From assembly GCF_002163875.1 (NCBI RefSeq), contig NZ_CP019333.1:2114864-2178863 (forward strand): a stretch of DNA of 64,000 bases. The letters run 5' to 3'. Position numbers and translations under genes: made by a program. The DNA comes from Gilvibacter sp. SZ-19. Lineage in GTDB: Bacteria > Bacteroidota > Bacteroidia > Flavobacteriales > Flavobacteriaceae. Position 1 is the first letter of the stretch, and each line of letters starts with the position of its first letter. The notes under the pieces were generated by a model, which was not told the DNA's origin, made no database searches, and worked only from the letters and a program-made list of their open reading frames with translations. Positions 36,805 to 43,637 of the stretch are shown here, one piece after another.

Positions 36805-37320
36805 TTACAATTCTTTAATTTCTTCTCTTAATTTATCCAATGCTGTGTAAATGCGCTTTTCTACCGCCTTTCTGGAAATGCCCAGCATTTCTGCAATTTC
36901 CTGGTGTTTTTTTCCTTCTACTCGATTGAGCATAAAGGCAATACGCTGTCCTTCGGGTAAAGCGTTCAAGGCTTTTTCAAACCGCTGCATGAACTGCTGT
37001 TCTTCCATTACGAATTCCGGAGACTCATTGGTGTAATGTTTGGGTTTATGGGCCTGATATTTAAGTACCACCTTTTGGTGCTTGATACTGTTTAGAGCCG
37101 CATTATTAACCACCGTAAACAAAAAACTCTTTGCCTTAGAAAATGGCACCTGTGCACATTTTTCCCAAAGCTTCATAAAGGCCTCGTGTACTTTGTCTTC
37201 CGGGTTGATGTGTTCCCCAAATTTATAGTAGCAGAAGTCGTGCAGATCTCTAGCGTGCTGCTGGTAGAGTTTTTCGTATATCTTCTCCTCGCAAACCGAT
37301 TCGAATAGCTCCTTTTTCAT
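36805..37320 (-). CDS. FecI-like ECF sigma factor (locus 2)
   Basis: The product is 171 residues. Region 2 includes DFCYYKFGEHINPEDKVHEA and FMKLWEKC. Region 4 includes LPEGQRIAFMLNRVEGKKHQ and EIAEMLGISRKAVEKRIYTA. It is paralogous to the locus 1 factor. It starts with ATG. The gene is divergent from a lipoprotein gene, and the shared spacer holds a + strand candidate ECF promoter. Confidence 0.9.
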   Translation of the reverse strand: MKKELFESVCEEKIYEKLYQQHARDLHDFCYYKFGEHINPEDKVHEAFMKLWEKCAQVPFSKAKSFLFTVVNNAALNSIKHQKVVLKYQAHKPKHYTNESPEFVMEEQQFMQRFEKALNALPEGQRIAFMLNRVEGKKHQEIAEMLGISRKAVEKRIYTALDKLREEIKEL

Positions 37321-37381
37321 GCAATTTTGTACTAAACCCTTGATTGTGTTTAATAAGCGGTAAATATATCAATTAATTATT

Positions 37382-37412
37382 GGTAGGAATTTTTCCCTTA
37401 TGTTTGTTCTAT
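37382..37412 (+). promoter_or_regulatory. Candidate ECF promoter of the lipoprotein gene
   Basis: GGTAGG (37382-37387) with AATTT, then TGTTCTAT (37405-37412), spacer 17 nt. Outside the two blocks it also shares TATG-TTG with the locus 2 fecR promoter. Transcription would start close to 37418, the lipoprotein ATG. Confidence 0.65.
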
Positions 37413-37417
37413 TATTA

Positions 37418-38086
37418 ATGAAGACATCCCTACGCATACCGTTTCTCCTTTTAGGAGTTTGTTTGAGTCTTGCTTCTTGCCAAAAAGAAGCTTTACGTAT
37501 TACTGATAATCAGCAGGACGATTCCTTTCTAGACGACGCTAATTTGGTTGGCTTGGTTCAAGGAGTAACTGCGCACGATGGCAGTCACGATAATGTGGTA
37601 GATGATTCCAACTGCTTCAGTATAAATTTTCCGTACTACTGTAATGTAGACGGCGAGGTATTTCTTTACCAACAGGCGAGTGATCTGGAAGGCTTGTATT
37701 TGGCCGATGAGGTTACCCCAGTATTTCCAATAACGGTAACTTATGCCGATTACAACGAGACCCAAATAAACAACGAGGCAGAATTCCAAGCCTTGATAGC
37801 ACAATGTGCTTCTGGGGAGCTCTACAACAATGCCATCCGATGTGTAGACTTTATTTATCCGATAGAGGTGGCAATCTACGATCCGGTCACCGCGGATTTT
37901 GAAACCTTGGTCTACGATCACGACAGAGCTACCTTTAATGGTATTGTTAGCTTGTTGGATGCTGATCTGATCGCGCAATTCCGCTATCCCTTAACAGTTG
38001 ATATCCGTGATGGGGAAACCATTCAAATCAGCTCAGATTCCGAGTTGAAAGCAATTATCAACTCCAACCTCAATTTCTGCGAATAA
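37418..38086 (+). CDS. Lipoprotein with two copies of an unnamed Cys/FxYP module
   Basis: The product is 222 residues with lipobox LASC (Cys21), so it is an exported lipoprotein. Two similar halves follow. Each starts with a Cys then an F-x-YP-like strand (CFSINFPYYC; CVDFIYPIEV) and ends with a FP/YP-I/L-TV strand and a short helix (FPITVTYADYNETQ; YPLTVDIRDGETIQISSDSE). A related single module occurs in the lipoprotein at 40245. I know no name for it. An in-frame ATG at 37400 overlaps the promoter and is rejected. It is probably controlled by the locus 2 ECF factor. Confidence 0.7.
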   Translation: MKTSLRIPFLLLGVCLSLASCQKEALRITDNQQDDSFLDDANLVGLVQGVTAHDGSHDNVVDDSNCFSINFPYYCNVDGEVFLYQQASDLEGLYLADEVTPVFPITVTYADYNETQINNEAEFQALIAQCASGELYNNAIRCVDFIYPIEVAIYDPVTADFETLVYDHDRATFNGIVSLLDADLIAQFRYPLTVDIRDGETIQISSDSELKAIINSNLNFCE

Positions 38087-38201
38087 TTGTAAAATTCGCC
38101 AATAATCACTTTAACTATTTGATATTCAATAAATTATTTGTTTAATCTTTGTCTTTAAAAGTTAAACAAAATGTTAAAGTTCTATTAATTCCGGTTTTTT
38201 T

Positions 38202-38232
38202 GGTAGTACTTTGCAACGTCCTGTTGTTGTAT
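38202..38232 (+). promoter_or_regulatory. Candidate ECF promoter of the FAS1 gene
   Basis: GGTAGT (38202-38207) followed by ACTTT, then TGTTGTAT (38225-38232), with the same 17-nt spacing as the other four copies. The -35-like block differs at one base (GGTAGT). The FAS1 ATG is 31 nt downstream. Confidence 0.6.
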
Positions 38233-38262
38233 AGACAAATGTATTACACCAAAAAAAATAAC

Positions 38263-40110
38263 ATGAAAAACGTATTCAAAATTTCACTACTTGCGCTACT
38301 AACCGTAACGCTATTTGCGTGTAACAACGACGATGACAACTCTAATCCTATCGACCCAGGTACTGATGTGACCATCGCTCAATTTGTTGCAGACAATGAC
38401 GACTATTCATCTTTAGAGGCAGCTTTAGAGGTAGCTGGTCTAACAGAAACATTAAATTCCGGAGAGTTCACTGTGTTTGCTCCAAACAACCTGGCTTTTG
38501 AAGCCTTCTTGAACGCAGCCGGTTTTGCATCATTGGACGATGTTCCTGTAGATGTACTTACCAATATCTTATTGAACCACGTTGTAACTGGAACCAACGA
38601 ATCTACAGATTTGATCACAGGCTACATCAACTCCTTAGCAACAGAAGCTTCTTCTGGAGCTAACTTGAGTTTGTTTGTAAACACCGCCGGTGGGGTTCAG
38701 ATCAACGGAGTAGCTACTGTTACCACTGCAGATATCGAAGCTAGCAACGGGGTGATTCACGCCGTAGATGCGGTAATTGGTATTGCAGATGTAACTACAC
38801 AAGCCTTAGCCAACCCTAACTTCTCTATCTTAGTAGAAGCGCTAATCGCTGCTTCGGACACCGACTTGGACTATGTAGCCTTGTTGTCTGGATCTGCTAA
38901 TGCGCCATTTACCGTATTCGCACCGACCAACGAAGCATTCGTTGATCTGTTGAATGCATTAGGATTCGCTTCTTTGGACGATGTGCCACAAGACGCGCTT
39001 CGCACAATTTTAAATTATCACGTATTGGCATCTGCTAATGTGCGTTCTTCAGATCTAGAAGACGGACAGACGCCAACTACCTTCGAAGGAACTACCATCG
39101 AGATCGACCTAGAGTCAGGAGCTCAAGTGATCGATGCTACTGGAGTAGCTTCTAACATCATTGTAGTTGATGTGCAAACAGGAAACGGAGTTATCCACGC
39201 CATAGACAAGGTATTGTTGCCTTCTGCTATCGCATCCGCAGTAACTCCAACGCTAACTGGTTTGGCTTATACCAACCCTGATCTGACCAGCTTATACGCT
39301 GCGCTAAAGATCACAGGATTGGATGCTGCTCTTGCCGATACAGCCGCTGAGTTCACTGTATTTGCACCAACCAACGATTCATTTGCAGCCTTCTTGGACG
39401 CAGCCGGATTCAGCAGTATAGACGAAGTGCCAGTAGACGTATTGACACAAGTGGTGCTTAACCACGCTATCGCTGGAGCGCTTTTCGCAGGAGATCTTAC
39501 TACTTCTTACGGAAACACACTAGCCACTTATGGAGATTCCAGCAACAACCTAAGTATCTACATCAACACTGATTCTGGTGTTACCCTTAACGGACAGTCC
39601 AATGTGGTATTGCCAGATGTGCCTGCCGCTAATGGTGTTGCTCACGTAGTTGATGCAGTTATCGGATTACCAACAGTAGTGACCTTTGCCGTTGCAGATC
39701 CAACCTTTGCTACTTTGGTGGCAGCTTTAACTCGCGACGATCAACCAGATTATGTTAGCGTACTGTCTACCGGATTAGGTGTAGATCCTGCTCCATTCAC
39801 CGTTTTTGCTCCTACTAACGATGCCTTTGGCGATCTTTTGGTGGAGCTAGGAGCAGCTAGTTTAGATGATATTGACGGCGCAACGTTGACAGCGACCTTG
39901 AACACACACGTGATCGCTGGAGCAAATGTACGCGCAGAAGACTTAGTGAGCGGTACCGTAGGTACGCTCGGAGCAGATATAGAGATCGATGCTACCAACG
40001 CAACCATTACCGATTTGAATGGTCGTGTTAGTAACATTATCGTAACGAATGTGCAGGCAGCGAATGGTGTTGTTCACGCAATAGATAAAGTAATTTTACC
40101 GGAGCTGTAA
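38263..40110 (+). CDS. Lipoprotein with four fasciclin (FAS1) domains
   Basis: FAS1 domains mediate adhesion in many surface proteins. The product is 615 residues with lipobox LFAC (Cys20). Four domains span about 33-175, 176-325, 335-470 and 471-615. Each shows the H1 motif FTVFAPTN and an H2-type segment such as NGVIHAIDKVLLP. Domains 1 and 3, and 2 and 4, resemble each other most, suggesting duplication of a two-domain unit. The frame extends upstream to 38149, but the ATG at 38263 gives the lipoprotein signal. The gene ends at a strong terminator. Confidence 0.92.
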   Translation: MKNVFKISLLALLTVTLFACNNDDDNSNPIDPGTDVTIAQFVADNDDYSSLEAALEVAGLTETLNSGEFTVFAPNNLAFEAFLNAAGFASLDDVPVDVLTNILLNHVVTGTNESTDLITGYINSLATEASSGANLSLFVNTAGGVQINGVATVTTADIEASNGVIHAVDAVIGIADVTTQALANPNFSILVEALIAASDTDLDYVALLSGSANAPFTVFAPTNEAFVDLLNALGFASLDDVPQDALRTILNYHVLASANVRSSDLEDGQTPTTFEGTTIEIDLESGAQVIDATGVASNIIVVDVQTGNGVIHAIDKVLLPSAIASAVTPTLTGLAYTNPDLTSLYAALKITGLDAALADTAAEFTVFAPTNDSFAAFLDAAGFSSIDEVPVDVLTQVVLNHAIAGALFAGDLTTSYGNTLATYGDSSNNLSIYINTDSGVTLNGQSNVVLPDVPAANGVAHVVDAVIGLPTVVTFAVADPTFATLVAALTRDDQPDYVSVLSTGLGVDPAPFTVFAPTNDAFGDLLVELGAASLDDIDGATLTATLNTHVIAGANVRAEDLVSGTVGTLGADIEIDATNATITDLNGRVSNIIVTNVQAANGVVHAIDKVILPEL

Positions 40111-40147
40111 CTGTTCATATTTTAATTGTTTAGTTAGTTGATGAAAG

Positions 40148-40187
40148 CCGTCTCTGCCACACTTCTTTAGGCAGGGGCGGTTTTTTT
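40148..40187 (+). terminator. Intrinsic terminator after the FAS1 gene
   Basis: CCGTCTCTGCC (40148-40158) pairs with GGCAGGGGCGG (40170-40180) with G-U pairs, followed by seven T residues. Confidence 0.88.
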
Positions 40188-40244
40188 ATAGCCCTTTCTA
40201 AGCAACCTTTTCGTGTTTCGCGTACTAGAGAGTAAAACCTAGTT

Positions 40245-41306
40245 ATGAAGCACTATTTCTTTTTTCTGACTTTTCTTTTTTGCGTCGGATGCATCAATGA
40301 ACCCCTAGAGATCGATGCCGTTGCTCAGGGTGATCTTATTGAGGAATCATCAGAACTGTTTCAATTTTTAGCGCAGATTACCGAAGATGAATCAGAACCT
40401 ACCAGTGTTACCTGTATCGATTTTGTGTATCCCTTTATCGTCTATCAATACGACGAATTCGATGAGTATGTTTCTGCTACTCGTGTGGGTAACGACTACC
40501 AGTTTTGGCAATTTTTGTTAGGCATCCCAGAGGAAAACTCGGTAGGTATAAGTTTCCCTATACAGGCCACCTTAGAAGACGGGACGCTCTTTGAGATCAA
40601 CAGTGCCGACGAACTAGCTCAAAGCATTCAAGGTTGTATACAAGAGATACAGCAAGAAGTCTTGGGTGGGGTAAGTGAAGCATTTCAGCAATGCGGATGG
40701 GAAGTACGTGCCCCAGAAGGCGTGGACCCAGATCAGTTCGAGTACAGCGTATTTGAGGTGACCCCAAGTGGAGGCGTAGTTTTCTATGATGCTGGGGTTG
40801 GCTCTCCAGGAACCTGGATCTTCTATTTCATTGCCAACCAATTGCATATGAATATCAATCTAGATGGCGTAAATGAAACTATAGATGAAACCTGGAATAA
40901 AGACTGGATAGTTACAGGGTTCACAGAGAATAACCTACAGATCACCCGAGATGATATCACCTACGAGCTCAATAAGATCTGTGAACCAGAGATCTATTGC
41001 ACCACCTTGTTCTTTGAAGAATGTGCAATTATTGACGGAGATCCTACGCCGCCCTATACCGCGAATTTCATCTTTGAAAATTACAGCCGTTGCATTGGTC
41101 TTATCACCGAGAAGCCGCAGGAGGACGGATATAGTTTTGCCTATTTTGAGGCCGAAGCCGATGCAGAGGCGAATGTGAATGCCTTGCCTCAAGACGGTTA
41201 CCTTAATATCGAGAATGCCCAAACGATCTACGTACGGATTACAGACCCGACTGATGTGGAGTTCGAGTTGGTGGAGATCACCATTTTGGCCTCGTTATGT
41301 GAATGA
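40245..41306 (+). CDS. Lipoprotein combining the Cys/FxYP module with a surface-protein repeat
   Basis: The product is 353 residues with a short signal and lipobox CVGC (Cys16). Residues about 55-130 hold one copy of the module seen twice in the protein at 37418 (TCIDFVYPFIVYQYD ... ISFPIQATLEDGTLFEINSA). The middle resembles a lipocalin-like beta region without a clear name. The C-terminal 90 residues contain EAEADAEANVNALPQ and NIENAQTIYVRITDPTDVEF, matching a repeat of the large protein at 61613. No ECF-type motif is found upstream. It is separated from FAS1 by a terminator. Confidence 0.7.
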   Translation: MKHYFFFLTFLFCVGCINEPLEIDAVAQGDLIEESSELFQFLAQITEDESEPTSVTCIDFVYPFIVYQYDEFDEYVSATRVGNDYQFWQFLLGIPEENSVGISFPIQATLEDGTLFEINSADELAQSIQGCIQEIQQEVLGGVSEAFQQCGWEVRAPEGVDPDQFEYSVFEVTPSGGVVFYDAGVGSPGTWIFYFIANQLHMNINLDGVNETIDETWNKDWIVTGFTENNLQITRDDITYELNKICEPEIYCTTLFFEECAIIDGDPTPPYTANFIFENYSRCIGLITEKPQEDGYSFAYFEAEADAEANVNALPQDGYLNIENAQTIYVRITDPTDVEFELVEITILASLCE

Positions 41307-41328
41307 TTTTTTAAGAATCAGCCAAAGG

Positions 41329-41357
41329 AAAAGACGACCCATAGTGGTCGTCTTTTT
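41329..41357 (+). terminator. Intrinsic terminator after the lipoprotein
   Basis: AAAAGACGACC pairs with GGTCGTCTTTT around a six-base loop and ends in T residues. Confidence 0.88.
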
Positions 41358-41370
41358 GCGTTCTAAGGGC

Positions 41371-41401
41371 TTGTCCATCTTTAGGCAAAAATGTAACTTT
41401 G
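41371..41401 (+). promoter_or_regulatory. Consensus flavobacterial promoter of ffh-folD
   Basis: TTG (41371-41373), 20-nt spacer, TAACTTTG (41394-41401). The ffh ATG is 19 nt downstream. Both boxes are exact matches. Confidence 0.82.
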
Positions 41402-41420
41402 CGCTTTACCAATTTTAGCG

Positions 41421-42749
41421 ATGTTTGATAATTTAAGTGATAAGTTAGATAAAGCCTTACACGTGCTCAAAGGGCACGGTCAGATTACCGAAGTTAACGT
41501 GGCCGAAACCCTCAAGGAAGTGCGTCGTGCGCTTTTAGATGCCGATGTTAACTACAAGATCGCCAAGGAGTTTACCAATACGGTAAAGGAGAAAGCCTTG
41601 GGTCAGAATGTATTGACCACTTTGCAGCCTGGCCAGTTAATGGTCAAATTGGTGAAAGATGAGCTTACCGAGCTTATGGGTGGCGATGCTGCTGGAGTTA
41701 ATCTCGGAGGGAATCCGTCGGTGATTCTCATGTCCGGATTACAGGGTAGTGGTAAAACGACCTTTTCCGGAAAGCTTGCCAACTATTTAAAGAGTAAAAA
41801 ATCCAAGAAACCATTATTGGTAGCTTGTGACGTATATCGTCCTGCAGCGATAGATCAGTTGCACGTAGTAGGAGATCAGATAGGGGTTGAGGTGTATTCA
41901 GACCGAGACAACAATGATCCTGTAGCTATTGCCACTGCCGCAATTGCTCACGCTAAATCTAACGGACACAATGTGGTTATTGTCGATACGGCTGGTCGTT
42001 TGGCTGTAGACGAGGAGATGATGACCGAGATCGCTAATATTCACGCAGCGATCAAACCAGAGGAAACCTTGTTCGTGGTAGATTCCATGACAGGTCAAGA
42101 TGCCGTGAACACAGCCAAGGCCTTTAACGACCGCCTGAATTTTGACGGGGTTATCCTAACCAAGCTAGACGGTGATACTCGTGGTGGAGCTGCAATCTCT
42201 ATTAAGAGTGTTGTGAACAAGCCGATCAAGTTTATCGGTACCGGAGAAAAGATGGAGGCCATTGATGTGTTCTATCCTTCTCGTATGGCAGACCGTATCT
42301 TGGGGATGGGAGACGTAGTGTCTTTGGTGGAACGCGCTCAGGAGCAGTTCGACGAAGAAGAGGCGCGCAAGTTGCAAAAGAAGATCGCCAAGAATCAATT
42401 TGGTTTTGACGATTTCTTAAAGCAGATCCAGCAAGTTAAGAAGATGGGGAACATGAAAGACCTCATTGGAATGATCCCAGGGGCTGGAAAGGCCTTAAAG
42501 GGAGTCGATATAGACGACGATGCCTTTAAGCATATCGAAGCCATCATTCACTCTATGACTCCAGAAGAGCGCTCTAATCCTGCGCTGATAAACGCCAGTC
42601 GTAAAAAACGCATCGGTAAAGGTTCGGGTACATCTGTACAGCAGGTGAACCAGCTGCTCAAGCAATTCAATCAGATGAGTAAGATGATGAAGATGATGCA
42701 AGGCGGAGGCGGCCGCAAAATGATGCAAATGCTGGGTAAACAGCGCTAA
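41421..42749 (+). CDS. ffh: Signal recognition particle protein Ffh
   Basis: Ffh is the GTPase that delivers nascent membrane proteins to the translocon with 4.5S RNA and FtsY. The product is 442 residues. The NG domain has the P-loop SGLQGSGKTTFSGKLA, DTAGRL and TKLDGDTRGGAA. The methionine-rich M domain closes with QMSKMMKMMQGGGGRKMMQM. It is preceded by a consensus promoter and followed after 12 nt by folD. The 4.5S RNA gene is not in this window. Confidence 0.98.
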   Translation: MFDNLSDKLDKALHVLKGHGQITEVNVAETLKEVRRALLDADVNYKIAKEFTNTVKEKALGQNVLTTLQPGQLMVKLVKDELTELMGGDAAGVNLGGNPSVILMSGLQGSGKTTFSGKLANYLKSKKSKKPLLVACDVYRPAAIDQLHVVGDQIGVEVYSDRDNNDPVAIATAAIAHAKSNGHNVVIVDTAGRLAVDEEMMTEIANIHAAIKPEETLFVVDSMTGQDAVNTAKAFNDRLNFDGVILTKLDGDTRGGAAISIKSVVNKPIKFIGTGEKMEAIDVFYPSRMADRILGMGDVVSLVERAQEQFDEEEARKLQKKIAKNQFGFDDFLKQIQQVKKMGNMKDLIGMIPGAGKALKGVDIDDDAFKHIEAIIHSMTPEERSNPALINASRKKRIGKGSGTSVQQVNQLLKQFNQMSKMMKMMQGGGGRKMMQMLGKQR

Positions 42750-42761
42750 TAATACAAACTT

Positions 42762-43637
42762 ATGATACTACTAGACGGACGCAAGTGCAGTAACGAGATC
42801 AAAGAAGAGATCAAAGAGCAAGTAGATGCTCTCAAGGCCAAAGGCCAAAAAGTACCGCACCTGGCAGCTGTCTTAGTAGGAAACGACGGAGCCTCGCTCA
42901 CTTATGTAGGTAGTAAGGTTCGCGCTTGTGAACGCGTAGGATTCGAATCTACTTTGATCCGTTTGGACGAAGAGACCTCCGAAGAAGTATTGCTTAAGAC
43001 GATAGATAATCTCAACAACGACGATGAGATAGATGGTTTTATCGTACAGCTTCCCTTACCAAAACACATCGATGAAGAAAAGGTCTTGCTGGCTGTAGAT
43101 CCTGATAAAGATGTAGACGGTTTCCACCCGACCAATTTTGGGCGTATGGCCTTGGACATGGAAAGTTTTATTCCAGCCACACCATTTGGCATCATGGAAC
43201 TGCTCCGCAGAAATGAAGTTGACACCCAAGGGAAACACACTGTGATCATAGGTCGGAGTCATATAGTAGGCCGCCCAATGAGTATCTTGATGAGCCGCAA
43301 GGGTAATCCCGGAAACTCAACCGTAACCTTGACACACTCTAGAACTAAGAACATCGAAGCGTACATCAAGGCGGCAGACATTGTGATCTCGGCTTTAGGG
43401 GTGCCTGAGTTCGTAAAGGCCGATATGGTCAAAGAAGGTGCTGTTGTTATCGATGTGGGTATCACTCGTGTTCCAGACGAATCTCAGCCGAAAGGGTATG
43501 TAATTAAGGGTGATGTAGAGTTTGAAGGTGTAAGTGCCAAGGCTTCGCATATCACTCCAGTTCCTGGTGGAGTAGGGCCTATGACCATTGCAATGTTGTT
43601 GCAAAACACGCTTTTGGCCCGAGCTAGAAAAGCTTAA
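42762..43637 (+). CDS. folD: Methylenetetrahydrofolate dehydrogenase / cyclohydrolase
   Basis: This bifunctional enzyme interconverts methylene-, methenyl- and formyl-tetrahydrofolate using NADP. The product is 291 residues. Signatures are VGNDGASLTYVGSKVRACER with the catalytic Lys, GFIVQLPLPKHIDE, DVDGFHPTNFGRM and the Rossmann part IGRSHIVGRPMSILM. The C-terminal motif TPVPGGVGPMTIAML is complete. It is co-transcribed with ffh. The stop overlaps the convergent methyltransferase stop (TTAA). Confidence 0.97.
   Translation: MILLDGRKCSNEIKEEIKEQVDALKAKGQKVPHLAAVLVGNDGASLTYVGSKVRACERVGFESTLIRLDEETSEEVLLKTIDNLNNDDEIDGFIVQLPLPKHIDEEKVLLAVDPDKDVDGFHPTNFGRMALDMESFIPATPFGIMELLRRNEVDTQGKHTVIIGRSHIVGRPMSILMSRKGNPGNSTVTLTHSRTKNIEAYIKAADIVISALGVPEFVKADMVKEGAVVIDVGITRVPDESQPKGYVIKGDVEFEGVSAKASHITPVPGGVGPMTIAMLLQNTLLARARKA

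Noticed and set aside
38149-38262. Upstream extension of the FAS1 frame
   Set aside because: Contains the candidate ECF promoter and would bury the lipoprotein signal.
42930-42960. GATTCGAATC resembling a tRNA T-arm
   Set aside because: Inside folD, with no acceptor stem or anticodon arm around it; no tRNA gene found in the window.
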